Assembly: GCA_910587045.1 (NCBI GenBank)
Contig: CAJULG010000001.1
Coordinates: forward strand, 124,001 to 188,000
Length of the DNA: 64,000 nucleotides
Direction of reading: 5' to 3'
Source: an uncultured Lachnospiraceae bacterium
GTDB taxonomy: Bacteria > Bacillota > Clostridia > Lachnospirales > Lachnospiraceae
This document shows, piece by piece, positions 16,477-25,523 of the stretch. The first letter of the stretch is position 1. Each line of letters opens with the position of its first letter. The translations under genes and the position numbers were made by a program. The notes under the pieces were generated by a model. The model was not told the DNA's origin. It did not search any database and saw only the letters and a program-made list of their open reading frames with translations.

Positions 16477-18441
16477 CTACTCTTCTGTTGTTTCCTCTGC
16501 AACAGCCTCTACAGTCTCTTCCGCAGCCTGATCAGCATCTGCGTCCTCTTCCGGCAACAATGCCTTCATACTCAGGCTGATCTTCTTTTCTGCTTCCTTG
16601 AAATCAACTACCTTCGCCGTGATCTCCTGTCCGATGGAAAGTACGGAGGATGGCTTTTCGATATGCTCCTTTGCGATCTGGGATACATGCAGCAACGCAT
16701 CCACCCCTGGCTCCAGTTCAATAAACGCACCAAAATCCGTCATTCTGGCAACCTTGCCGTTGATCACATTTCCGATCGCATACTTTTCAGCCGCATTCGC
16801 CCACGGATTCAACTCTGGAAACTTCATACTCAATGCAATCTTGGTTCCCTGAATGTCCTTAATGAATGCCTTAACCGTATCGCCAACCTTTAAAGTCTTC
16901 TTCGGATTCTCAACTCTGCCCCAGGACATCTCAGAAATATGAAGCAGCCCGTCTGCACCGCCCAGATCAATGAATGCACCAAAATCTGTTACATTCTTTA
17001 CGGTACCTTCTACCGTCATACCTACTTCGATCCGCTCAAACAATGCCTTCTGTGCTTCTTCCTTCTGTGCAACCAGCAGCATCTTCCGGTTACCGATGAC
17101 TCTCCGCTTTCTCGGATTACATTCTGTGATCACAAATTCAATTTCCTGATCCATGTATTTTTCCAGATTCTTCTCATAAGAATCTGATACAAGGCTTGCC
17201 GGAACGAAGACTCTGCTCTCGCCATAAAGAACGGTCAGGCCGCCTTCCAGTACCTGTACGACTTTTCCGGTCAGTACATCGCCATTTTCACAGGCTGCCT
17301 CCAGCTTATCATTGGCCAGATCCAGAGCCACACGCTTATAAGAAAGCAGTACCTGTCCTTCTCCGTCATTATTCTTAACCACCTTTGCCGAAATCTTGTC
17401 GCCCGGCTGTACCATGGTGGTCAGGTCAGCATTCGGCTGATTTGTATATTCATTTCTCGGGATAACACCCTCGGATTTGTAATTAATATTTACAATGATC
17501 TCATCCGGTTTTACACTTAATACTTCGCCTTCTACCAGCTTGCCTGGGGCAATCTGAATGCTGTTCTTCTCTTCTTCCTGTAATAATTCTTCAAAACTTT
17601 TTTCTGACATGCTGTCATGAACCTCCTTAATTATATTATTTGGGGTAGATGCCCCAGCAGTAATACCTACCCTACTTACGGATTCAAAAGCAGTCAAATC
17701 CAAATCAACGAGTGTCTGTATATAGTAAGTATTTGCACATTCCTGTTTGCTGATCGCATATAGCTTCTGAGTATTTGAGCTATTCTTACCACCTATAACA
17801 ATCATTGCATCCACTTCTCCGGCAAGCTGAGCAGTTTCCCGCTGTCTTGCCTCGGTTGCATTACAAATGGTATTACAGGCAAATATATCATACCCTTTTT
17901 TTGATATAATTTCAACTAAATCTTGAAATTTCTTGTTATTAAATGTCGTCTGGGACACAATAACCAGACGTTCTCCCGGCAAAAAGTCAATAAAATCAAT
18001 ATCTTTTTCCTCTTCCACTACATAAGGGGGCGTCTTGCACCAGCCCTTGATCCCCTCTACCTCCGGATGGCTGTCATTGCCAATGATCAGGATCCGGTTT
18101 CCCTTTTCACTCTCCTCCTGAACGATACGATGAATCTTTAAAACAAAGGGACAGGTAGCATCTACCAGCTTCAGTCCCTGCTTCCGTATGATGTCATACA
18201 CTTCCTTTGCCACACCATGGGAGCGTATGACTATACTGCCTTCCTGAATCCGTTTTAATTCCTCCAGATCATGAATAACCTGAACGCCCCTTGCCTGCAG
18301 ATCATTTACCACCTCTTCATTATGGATAATGGGTCCATACGTATATACCGGGGCATTGCATTCCGCTTCCTGATATACCGTTTCCACTGCCCGCCGGACA
18401 CCAAAGCAAAAGCCGGCAGTCTTTGCCAGAGTCACCTTCAT
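16477..18441 (-). CDS. ispH: Fused HMBPP reductase IspH and S1-domain RNA-binding protein
   Basis: 654 aa. Residues 1-282 are IspH, last enzyme of the MEP isoprenoid pathway, with the three 4Fe-4S cysteines in GFCFGVRRA, DATCPFV and CNTICNATEARQ. An acidic linker (LLQEEEKNS) leads into four S1 OB-fold repeats; the last two are canonical (VTDFGAFIDLGGADGLLHIS and MTDFGAFIELEPGVDALLHV), the first two more divergent. The tail is very acidic. This fusion is known from Clostridia, where it is annotated as IspH/ribosomal protein S1. The start overlaps the cmk stop by ATGA. It links isoprenoid synthesis and translation; whether one half has a regulatory role is unknown. Confidence 0.97.
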   Translation of the reverse strand: MKVTLAKTAGFCFGVRRAVETVYQEAECNAPVYTYGPIIHNEEVVNDLQARGVQVIHDLEELKRIQEGSIVIRSHGVAKEVYDIIRKQGLKLVDATCPFVLKIHRIVQEESEKGNRILIIGNDSHPEVEGIKGWCKTPPYVVEEEKDIDFIDFLPGERLVIVSQTTFNNKKFQDLVEIISKKGYDIFACNTICNATEARQRETAQLAGEVDAMIVIGGKNSSNTQKLYAISKQECANTYYIQTLVDLDLTAFESVSRVGITAGASTPNNIIKEVHDSMSEKSFEELLQEEEKNSIQIAPGKLVEGEVLSVKPDEIIVNINYKSEGVIPRNEYTNQPNADLTTMVQPGDKISAKVVKNNDGEGQVLLSYKRVALDLANDKLEAACENGDVLTGKVVQVLEGGLTVLYGESRVFVPASLVSDSYEKNLEKYMDQEIEFVITECNPRKRRVIGNRKMLLVAQKEEAQKALFERIEVGMTVEGTVKNVTDFGAFIDLGGADGLLHISEMSWGRVENPKKTLKVGDTVKAFIKDIQGTKIALSMKFPELNPWANAAEKYAIGNVINGKVARMTDFGAFIELEPGVDALLHVSQIAKEHIEKPSSVLSIGQEITAKVVDFKEAEKKISLSMKALLPEEDADADQAAEETVEAVAEETTEE

Positions 18442-19103
18442 ATTGCTGCTTCCTCACATTTTTCCAGGATCCATGCCACCACCTCCGGTATGGTCAGATC
18501 AGAGCTGTCCAGATAACAGGCATCCTCCGCCTGCTTAAGCGGAGCAATGGTACGGGACATGTCCTGTTGATCCCGCTCAATGATCGCCTGTTCAATCTCT
18601 GCCAGATCGCAGATCTCTCCACGCGCTGTCAATTCTTCATACCGTCGTCTTGCCCGCTCTGCTGACGAAGCAGTCAGGTAGATCTTCACTTCCGCCTCCG
18701 GTAATACATGCGTGCCGATATCTCTTCCGTCCATGACTACCTTATGACTGGATGCCAGATCCCGCTGCAACTGAAGCAGCTTGTCCCGTACTGCCTGCTT
18801 TGCAGAGGAACGGGAGGCCATATCTCCAACCTCCTCAGTACGCAGGAATGGTGTTACATTCTCACCGTTTAACCAGACCTGCTGGTTCCCGTCCTCATAG
18901 GTAATGGTTACTTCTATCTGTTCACAGGCCTCTGCGACCTGTTCCGGAATCTCCGGATCCAGCCGGTTTCGCAGAAAATAAATAGCGATCGCCCGGTACA
19001 TGGCTCCGGTATCCACATAAATTGCATTCAATTCCTTTGCTACCAGCTTTGCAATGGTACTTTTCCCTGCACCCGCCGGTCCGTCGATCGCTACACTTGC
19101 CAT
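18438..19103 (-). CDS. cmk: Cytidylate kinase
   Basis: 221 aa. The P-loop IDGPAGAGKSTIAK is at the N-terminus, followed by YVDTGAMYRAIA for CMP binding and DGRDIGTHVLPEA. It phosphorylates CMP and dCMP with ATP. The order cmk then ispH-S1 mirrors cmk-rpsA of many bacteria. Confidence 0.98.
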   Translation of the reverse strand: MASVAIDGPAGAGKSTIAKLVAKELNAIYVDTGAMYRAIAIYFLRNRLDPEIPEQVAEACEQIEVTITYEDGNQQVWLNGENVTPFLRTEEVGDMASRSSAKQAVRDKLLQLQRDLASSHKVVMDGRDIGTHVLPEAEVKIYLTASSAERARRRYEELTARGEICDLAEIEQAIIERDQQDMSRTIAPLKQAEDACYLDSSDLTIPEVVAWILEKCEEAAI

Positions 19104-19137
19104 ATCCTTGTCCCTGACCTTTCCTGTTGTTTCGAAA

Positions 19138-20271
19138 TTATATCACTTCATATACATCTTTGCAATCATAGTCAAAATCTTCCGCCTTCAGCTTCTCGGT
19201 TGAAAGACGGTTGTAGGCCTCAATCCACTCCCTGTGTACATCAATTCCACAGTTCGTATGTGTAAAGCCCATTCCCTCTGCAGCAAACGGATTTACATAA
19301 AAATATACGTCCAGACCATAACGGGAATCACCATGCGGGATCGCTGACAGTCTCCATAACGCCTTTTGCTTTGCCAGGGAATACGCCTCATTCGTAAATA
19401 AGCGGCGGCCGATCCCCGGCGGAAGTTCCAGCGAAGGAAAATCATAAACATATGCATACCAGCCATTCACAAGTCTTGTTTTATGCATGACAGAATCCGC
19501 ATAAACCCGGTCTTCATATTCCAGGGTAACTTCCGTAAAGGTCAGTGCATCGGTTTCTACAAAAGGACCGGATATCATGATCTGTAAGCCGGTTCCCGGT
19601 CCGCCATGATTTGCAAAGGAAAGCCTGCACGTCTCCTCCGGTATGACCGGTGTATTCGAATAAGCCGCCAGCTCCATCTGTGGTGCCCCCTCCGTAATAT
19701 AGAAGGAATCTGATCCTCTGGATAGATGCAGGCTCACATCCGGCTCTGTCCCTCCGCCGATCACATTCAGAATCTCTGCACCATCGAAGTCCAGATATTG
19801 TCCCAGTTTAATAAAATGATCCCTGGATGACAGGGAAGACTGCGTAAACAGTTGTTTAAAGTCTACTTTTTTCCTTCCGTGCGTTGCCGCCTGCCAGACT
19901 GCCTGATCAACCGCAGGCGCCAGACTGTCATCCTCTACCCTGCCGGCCCGGGCATGGGCCATTTCACGATTCAGCGGATCAAACAGGGCATACCGGATCC
20001 GGTCATCCTCTGTCCCGGTCACCAGTAATGCTTCTGATCTGTTTTTGATCGCTAATATCTCTGCATAACGTTCCAACACTGCCGGATCACCGGTTATGAT
20101 CTGCCAGCGTCTTCCATCCATCCGGTAAAGTGCAAGATTCACCTCTGCATGAATGGAATCGGTTTGCACCGTATACCCCTCATATTCCATCAGCCGGTCC
20201 AACTGACGGGGTGTCTGCCTGTAATTCGTCCGAAACTTTCTTAATAATAGTACACTAAATCTTTTTCCCAT
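19138..20271 (-). CDS. Protein of unknown function, 377 aa
   Basis: I recognise no family. The protein is soluble by composition, with no signal peptide or membrane span. Its N-terminus is basic (GKRFSVLLLRKFRTNY), residues 60-110 look like an alternating strand-helix unit, and the second half carries several aromatic-rich stretches (GWYAYVYDF, YGLDVYFYVNPF). The C-terminus is acidic (EDFDYDCKDVYEV). ATG follows AAGGGGGAAAAGAA. It sits 34 bp before cmk and 74 bp after the flavoprotein gene, so it is probably co-transcribed with cmk-ispH. Confidence 0.75.
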   Translation of the reverse strand: MGKRFSVLLLRKFRTNYRQTPRQLDRLMEYEGYTVQTDSIHAEVNLALYRMDGRRWQIITGDPAVLERYAEILAIKNRSEALLVTGTEDDRIRYALFDPLNREMAHARAGRVEDDSLAPAVDQAVWQAATHGRKKVDFKQLFTQSSLSSRDHFIKLGQYLDFDGAEILNVIGGGTEPDVSLHLSRGSDSFYITEGAPQMELAAYSNTPVIPEETCRLSFANHGGPGTGLQIMISGPFVETDALTFTEVTLEYEDRVYADSVMHKTRLVNGWYAYVYDFPSLELPPGIGRRLFTNEAYSLAKQKALWRLSAIPHGDSRYGLDVYFYVNPFAAEGMGFTHTNCGIDVHREWIEAYNRLSTEKLKAEDFDYDCKDVYEVI

Positions 20272-20345
20272 TTCTTTTCCCCCTTATCCTCTGGTACTTT
20301 CATACTCCCAATTGTTAAATCACTCTTTTTTTTGCAAGACTTCTG

Positions 20346-21578
20346 TCATGTACAGACCCCCTTCCCGGCTGCATACCCGGTACTCCAGGCAATCTGAAGA
20401 TTAAATCCTCCTGTTAATGCATCTGTATCTAACACCTCACCTGCAAAATACAGGCCCTTGACCAGCCTGGATTCCATGGTCTGAGGATTGATTTCCTTTA
20501 CATTGACACCGCCTCTGGTTATGATCGCTTCTGCATAATCCCGGGTACCGGTAATATGCAGGGACAATCCTTTCAGCGTATGCACCAGCCGCATCCGCTC
20601 CTCTCTGGTAATCTGATTGACCTTCCGCTCCGGCGATATCTGACTGCAGTTGATCACGATAGGGATCAGGCTCTTTGGAAGGATGTCATCCATAGAATTT
20701 ACTATTTTCCTGTTCTGATAGCGGAAAAAATCCTTCTGCAAGCGCATATCTAATTGCTCCTCTGACAGTGCAGGCTTTAGATCGATCCATAAATGAACTG
20801 GATCCTTCTGGTTTTTTCCCAGATAAGCACTGGCACTTAGGATCAGAGGACCACTCACGCCAAAATGCGTAAACAGCATTTCACCAAATCCCTGATAAAT
20901 TTTTTTCTTTCCCTGCTGCAGGGTGACTGCCACATTTTTCAACGCCAGTCCCATCAATTCCTTACACCAGTCCTCCTCCGCCTCCAGGGGAACCAATGAG
21001 GGACAGCATGATTGAATCCTGTGGCCTGCCTGCTTTGCAAACGCATAGCCGTCGCCGGTAGAACCGGTGATCGGATAAGACAGCCCTCCGGTGGCCACTA
21101 TGACAGCATCCGCTTCCAGGCAGCTTCCATCCGCCAGGATCACACCGGTTATCCTTTGCTCCTTCAGGCAAAGCTGTTGAACCGCTGTCCGTAACCGGAC
21201 GGTTACCTTACGCTTTTGTAATTCCTTTTGTAATACCCGTATCACATCAGAGGAGTGATCGGATGCCGGAAACACGCGGTTTCCCCGTTCTGTCTTTAAT
21301 CTTAGACCAAGCTCCTCAAAAAACTGCATGGTACGCTGGTTATCAAAACCATAGAAGGAGCTGTACAAAAATTTCGGGTTTGTTATCACCTTTGGAAATA
21401 ATTCCTCCGTTTCACAGGCATTGGTTAGATTACAGCGTCCTTTTCCGGTAATGAAGAGCTTCTTTCCCAGTTTCTCATTTTTCTCAAGCAATGTTACTGC
21501 GTTCCCGCCTTCTGCAGCCTGAATTGCCGCCATCATACCGGCAGGACCACCGCCTGCTACAATAATCTGCTTTTTCAT
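20346..21578 (-). CDS. HI0933/YhiN-like (BaiN-type) flavoprotein
   Basis: 410 aa from ATG 21578; a 16-residue upstream extension in frame is not conserved in the family. The N-terminal Rossmann motif IIVAGGGPAGMMAAIQAA binds FAD, the GKGRCNLTNA stretch and the C-terminal YFAGEVLDTDALTGGFNLQ are family signatures. Members are predicted NAD(P)H-dependent flavin reductases; some are called BaiN for a bile-acid dehydroxylation role, which cannot be assumed here. It lies 67 bp after oadA, beyond a stem-loop. Confidence 0.88.
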   Translation of the reverse strand: MKKQIIVAGGGPAGMMAAIQAAEGGNAVTLLEKNEKLGKKLFITGKGRCNLTNACETEELFPKVITNPKFLYSSFYGFDNQRTMQFFEELGLRLKTERGNRVFPASDHSSDVIRVLQKELQKRKVTVRLRTAVQQLCLKEQRITGVILADGSCLEADAVIVATGGLSYPITGSTGDGYAFAKQAGHRIQSCCPSLVPLEAEEDWCKELMGLALKNVAVTLQQGKKKIYQGFGEMLFTHFGVSGPLILSASAYLGKNQKDPVHLWIDLKPALSEEQLDMRLQKDFFRYQNRKIVNSMDDILPKSLIPIVINCSQISPERKVNQITREERMRLVHTLKGLSLHITGTRDYAEAIITRGGVNVKEINPQTMESRLVKGLYFAGEVLDTDALTGGFNLQIAWSTGYAAGKGVCT

Positions 21579-21602
21579 GGAATCCACCCTTCTCATATGT
21601 GG

Positions 21603-21633
21603 AAGGAGGCTGTCTTCCTGGGACAACCTCCTT
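21603..21633 (-). terminator. Stem-loop between oadA and the flavoprotein gene
   Basis: AAGGAGG-C-TGTC and GACA-A-CCTCCTT form an imperfect 11-bp stem with a 7-nt loop. On the minus strand no T run follows, so it may be a weak terminator or mRNA-stabilising hairpin rather than a full stop. One arm resembles a Shine-Dalgarno sequence. Confidence 0.4.
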
Positions 21634-21645
21634 TCTTATGATATT

Positions 21646-23061
21646 TTAAACCGGATATACTTTATTCTCTGTATCTGCTACAGATGCGTCCACCTTTGTC
21701 CGCTGTGCTTCTCTGTACTTGAAGAAATCAGTTGCAACCTGCGGGAACAGGGCATAGGTCAGTACATCCTCATCCTGCTCCTTATACTGTGCCATCTCTG
21801 CCTCGATCTTATCTAATTCCGGCTCCAGTAAGTCTGCCGGACGACAGGTCAGCGGTTCTGTATCACCGATTACCTTCTTCTGTACCTCTGCATTGAATGG
21901 CTTAACCGTCTTACCATATTTTCCGGCCAGGACATCCTTGGTTTCCTTTGTGGTTGTCTTATACCGCTCTCCGGTAATGACATTTAATACTGCCTGTGTG
22001 CCGACGATCTGGCTGGAAGGCGTTACCAGCGGACATTCTCCGAAGTCCTTGCGTACTCTCGGGATTTCCTCTAATACATCATAGTAACGGTCCTCTGCCT
22101 TCATTTCCTTCAGCTGGGATACCATATTGGATAACATACCACCCGGCACCTGATACATCAAGGTCTTGATATTCACACCCAGCACCTTCGGATTTAATAA
22201 TCCGGACGCGATCGCCTCCTCCCGCAATGGACGGAAGTAATCAGCGATCTCAGCCAGAAGATTCTGATCAAATCCGGTATCATATGGCGTGTCCTTAAAG
22301 GTTTCTACCATAACCTCTGTTGCCGGCTGACTGGTACCTAAGGCAAATGGTGACATTGCCGTATCGATCACATCACAGCCTGCCTCGACCGCCTTTAAAT
22401 AGGTCATGGAAGCAACGCCGGAGGTATAATGGGTATGAAGCTGGATCGGAAGGTTGGACCCCTCCTTCAATGCCTCCACCAGTTCTGTCGCCTTATATGG
22501 CACTAATAAACCTGCCATATCCTTGATACAGATGGAATCGGCTCCCATATCCTCAATCTGCTTTGCAGTTTCCTTCCAGTAATCCAGCGTATAGGCATCC
22601 CCTAAGGTATAGGATAATGCAACCTGGGCATGACCCTTTTCCTTATTGGCTGCTTTTACTGCTGTCTGCAGATTCCGTAGATCATTCAGACAGTCAAAGA
22701 TCCGGATGATGTCAATCCCGTTTGCGATGGACTTCTGCACAAAATATTCCACTACATCATCCGCATATGGACGATAGCCCAAGATGTTCTGTCCACGGAA
22801 CAGCATCTGCAGCTTGGTATTCTTAAATCCGTCCTTTAATTTCCGGAGCCGCTCCCATGGATCCTCATGCAGGAACCGGAGAGAAGCATCAAAGGTCGCC
22901 CCGCCCCAGCATTCTACAGAGTGATAGCCCACCTTGTCCATTTTATCAATGATCGGCAACATCTGTTCGGTTGTCATACGGGTTGCAATCAATGACTGAT
23001 GCGCATCCCGCAACACCGTTTCGGTAATCTTAATCGGCTTTGCCGCATTCTGCTCTGCCAT
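21646..23061 (-). CDS. oadA: Oxaloacetate decarboxylase alpha / pyruvate carboxylase B-like carboxyltransferase (5S type)
   Basis: 471 aa. The TIM-barrel carboxyltransferase begins ITETVLRDAHQSLIATRM and carries the metal-binding HTHYTSG and the region FDCLNDLRN. The conserved carbamylated or catalytic Lys lies in CIKDMAGLL. The protein ends without the usual C-terminal biotin domain; the biotin carrier is a separate gene two places upstream. The enzyme transfers CO2 between oxaloacetate and carboxybiotin. It is the last gene of the five-gene operon, 42 bp after oadB. The reaction direction and exact alpha-keto substrate are inferred. Confidence 0.92.
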   Translation of the reverse strand: MAEQNAAKPIKITETVLRDAHQSLIATRMTTEQMLPIIDKMDKVGYHSVECWGGATFDASLRFLHEDPWERLRKLKDGFKNTKLQMLFRGQNILGYRPYADDVVEYFVQKSIANGIDIIRIFDCLNDLRNLQTAVKAANKEKGHAQVALSYTLGDAYTLDYWKETAKQIEDMGADSICIKDMAGLLVPYKATELVEALKEGSNLPIQLHTHYTSGVASMTYLKAVEAGCDVIDTAMSPFALGTSQPATEVMVETFKDTPYDTGFDQNLLAEIADYFRPLREEAIASGLLNPKVLGVNIKTLMYQVPGGMLSNMVSQLKEMKAEDRYYDVLEEIPRVRKDFGECPLVTPSSQIVGTQAVLNVITGERYKTTTKETKDVLAGKYGKTVKPFNAEVQKKVIGDTEPLTCRPADLLEPELDKIEAEMAQYKEQDEDVLTYALFPQVATDFFKYREAQRTKVDASVADTENKVYPV

Positions 23062-23103
23062 AATATATCCTCCTTCTATTCGGTCAATTTGCTTTCGTTT
23101 CTG

Positions 23104-24234
23104 TTACTTTACGCCGAAGATCGCCATAAAGGTTCCGGCTGCTACCGCAGTACCGATAACACCGGCTACGTTCGGACCCATTGCATGCATCAGCAGGAAA
23201 TTCGTCGGATCTGCCTCTGCACCCACCTTCTGGGAAACACGGGCTGCCATCGGAACTGCGGATACACCGGCAGAGCCGATCAGCGGATTGACCTTGCCCT
23301 TGGTTGCCCAGCACATCAGCTTACCAAATAATACGCCGGCGGAAGTGCCGAAGATAAATGCAATAACACCCAGCGCTACGATCTTTAAGGTATCCAGCGT
23401 TAAGAATGCCTGTGCGGTAGTCGTTGCTCCTACGGAAGTTCCGAGCAGGATTACAACGATATACATCAATGCATTGGATGCGGTTTCTGTTAACTGCTTT
23501 ACCACACCACATTCCCGGAACAGGTTTCCTAACATTAACATACCAACCAATGGTGCTGTGGTCGGAAGGATCAGTACAACGACAACGGTAACGATGATCG
23601 GGAAGAGGATCTTTTCCAGCTTGGATACCGGACGCAACTGATCCATCTTGATCTTACGCTCCTTTTCTGTGGTAAAGAGCTTCATGAACGGCGGCTGGAT
23701 CACCGGTACCAGCGCCATATAGCAATACGCTGCCACTGCGATCGGCCCCATCAGGGTACCGCCCATGCCAAGCTTTCCTGCAAGGAAGATGGAGGTCGGG
23801 CCGTCTGCACCACCGATTATGGAGATCGCTGCTGCTTCCTTACCGGAGAAGCCCATCAGGATCGCCAGGAAATAAGCAGCATAGATACCGAACTGTGCTG
23901 CCGCTCCCAGCAGGAAGCTCTTCGGATTGGCGATCAGCGGACCAAAGTCTGTCATGGCGCCGACCCCTAAGAAGATCAGAGACGGAAGGATACTCCATTC
24001 ATCCAGCATATAGAAGAAGTGCAGTAATCCACCGGGCTCGATAATGCTCGGGAACATATTTGAAAGTAACATACCAAACGAAATTGGTACTAAAAGTAAT
24101 GGTTCAAATCCCTTTGCGATCGCCAACCATAAGAAAAACAGTGCAAGTGCTATCATTGCATAGTTTCCCCAGTATAACGTAGAAAACGCAGTCTGGTCAG
24201 CAAGATTCTGCAAGGTTGATATAATGTAATCCAT
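23104..24234 (-). CDS. oadB: Sodium-translocating decarboxylase beta subunit
   Basis: 376 aa, about ten membrane spans. The diagnostic motif SIIGGADGPTSIF lies near residue 130, with the conserved Asp of the sodium site. Beta subunits decarboxylate carboxybiotin and export Na+. OadB, MmdB and GcdB cannot be separated confidently by eye. It lies between the biotin carrier and oadA genes, both in the same direction. Confidence 0.94.
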   Translation of the reverse strand: MDYIISTLQNLADQTAFSTLYWGNYAMIALALFFLWLAIAKGFEPLLLVPISFGMLLSNMFPSIIEPGGLLHFFYMLDEWSILPSLIFLGVGAMTDFGPLIANPKSFLLGAAAQFGIYAAYFLAILMGFSGKEAAAISIIGGADGPTSIFLAGKLGMGGTLMGPIAVAAYCYMALVPVIQPPFMKLFTTEKERKIKMDQLRPVSKLEKILFPIIVTVVVVLILPTTAPLVGMLMLGNLFRECGVVKQLTETASNALMYIVVILLGTSVGATTTAQAFLTLDTLKIVALGVIAFIFGTSAGVLFGKLMCWATKGKVNPLIGSAGVSAVPMAARVSQKVGAEADPTNFLLMHAMGPNVAGVIGTAVAAGTFMAIFGVK

Positions 24235-24272
24235 TTATTTTCCTCCTGTCAGATTTCATTGTATGACAGTGC

Positions 24273-24638
24273 TTAATTCAAAGTCGCTAATGTATCGCCG
24301 GCTTCTACAGCAGCACCAACTGCAACATCTATGCTTGCGACGGTTCCGTCCTCCGGAGCGACCACTTCATTCTCCATCTTCATTGCCTCCAGGATCAATA
24401 CGACATCACCCTTCTTTACTGCCTGGCCTACAGATGCCTTTACTGCCAGGATCTTTCCCGGCATTGGTGCCGTGACGGTAATACTGCCGGCTCCGGCAGA
24501 TGGTGCAGGCGCTGCGGCTGCCGGTGCTGCAGCTACAGGGGCTGCCGCCGGTGCGGATGCAGGCGCTGCACTCCCGCCCAGTTCCTCCACTGCTACATCA
24601 TAAGCGGTACCATTAACGGTGATTCTATAATTTTTCAT
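24273..24638 (-). CDS. Biotin carboxyl carrier protein of decarboxylase
   Basis: 121 aa. The N-terminal 20 residues (NYRITVNGTAYDVAVEEL) are the assembly segment, residues 22-50 are an Ala/Pro linker and the rest is a biotinyl domain with EAMKMENE; the biotinylated lysine is about K87. It shuttles CO2 from a carboxyltransferase to the membrane beta subunit. The stand-alone carrier explains why the oadA product here has no biotin domain. Confidence 0.95.
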   Translation of the reverse strand: MKNYRITVNGTAYDVAVEELGGSAAPASAPAAAPVAAAPAAAAPAPSAGAGSITVTAPMPGKILAVKASVGQAVKKGDVVLILEAMKMENEVVAPEDGTVASIDVAVGAAVEAGDTLATLN

Positions 24639-24656
24639 CTTTCTTTCCTCCTAATA

Positions 24657-25508
24657 TTATCGAGATGCTCTCTTGATTGAACGTACGACTAATTTGTCAC
24701 TGCTTACCCGGCTGGAAGCATTTCCATTTGCTGCAAGGATCGCGGCAGTGATCACGGCAACCAGCTCCTGATCATTCATCAGATTCTCAGATGCTTTTTC
24801 TTCTTTTACCGCCGGTGCCGGCGCTGGTGCTGCCGGTGCTGTCTTCTTTGCTTCCTGCTTCTTCTGCTGCTGCTTTGCGCCGCTGCCCGGCATATGCTTA
24901 AACAGGCCGATGATAAAGCTGATAAAGATCAGTACCAGAAATACCACGCCCATGCCCATCAGGGTATTCATACCGGCACGCTGCATCAGCTCTGCCCTAG
25001 AATACTGGGTGCTTACCACCGCCTGTGTCATGGTATAGGCCGGTACATAAGGATTATATTCCGCCTTCGGATTCGGCTCAAAGGTATACTCATAATTAAC
25101 GGTATAATTGGTAAACTTCACCGGTATGATAATAGTAACGATATCATTGTAGGTACCGGAAAGCTCATAGGTGATATCGCCTGCAAGCTGAACCGGTTCC
25201 TCTTCCGTCTGAACCGGCGCCCCGGCCTCCTGCCTTGCTGTCAGTGTACCGGCACAGGCGGACTTGAATACCTCTACATCCTCAATATAAAGGTCTGACA
25301 GATCCTGCTTATCAAAATAATCTTCTCCATCATTAGAATAGATTTCCAGTAATTGATCATTTAACTGCAAAACCGTATTCGTGAGTATTGCAGACCGGCC
25401 GGTACAGTTATTGCTGTTAAAGCCTTCCGGCAACGGTTTCTCCTGATTACAGCCGGACAGACAAAGCAGAAAAATCAATAAGGAAACGATCCATAGTTTT
25501 TTCTTCAT
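24657..25508 (-). CDS. OadG-family gamma subunit with lipoprotein N-terminal domain
   Basis: 283 aa. Residues 1-20 form a lipoprotein signal with lipobox LSGC (Cys20). About 130 residues of an unknown exported domain follow, then a membrane span near 155-180 (MGVVFLVLIFISFIIGLF), an Ala/Pro/Lys linker and a C-terminal part (VAVITAAILAANG, LVVRSIKRASR) typical of OadG. Classical OadG is about 80-100 aa, so this is an extended form with an extracytoplasmic domain. OadG normally holds the complex together and may bind Zn. It lies 15 bp after the first gene of the operon. Confidence 0.85.
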   Translation of the reverse strand: MKKKLWIVSLLIFLLCLSGCNQEKPLPEGFNSNNCTGRSAILTNTVLQLNDQLLEIYSNDGEDYFDKQDLSDLYIEDVEVFKSACAGTLTARQEAGAPVQTEEEPVQLAGDITYELSGTYNDIVTIIIPVKFTNYTVNYEYTFEPNPKAEYNPYVPAYTMTQAVVSTQYSRAELMQRAGMNTLMGMGVVFLVLIFISFIIGLFKHMPGSGAKQQQKKQEAKKTAPAAPAPAPAVKEEKASENLMNDQELVAVITAAILAANGNASSRVSSDKLVVRSIKRASR

Positions 25509-25523
25509 TCTATCGTCACCTCA

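Noticed and set aside
21603..21633. A riboswitch between oadA and the flavoprotein gene
   Set aside because: Only one simple stem is present, without the multi-helix pattern of known riboswitches.
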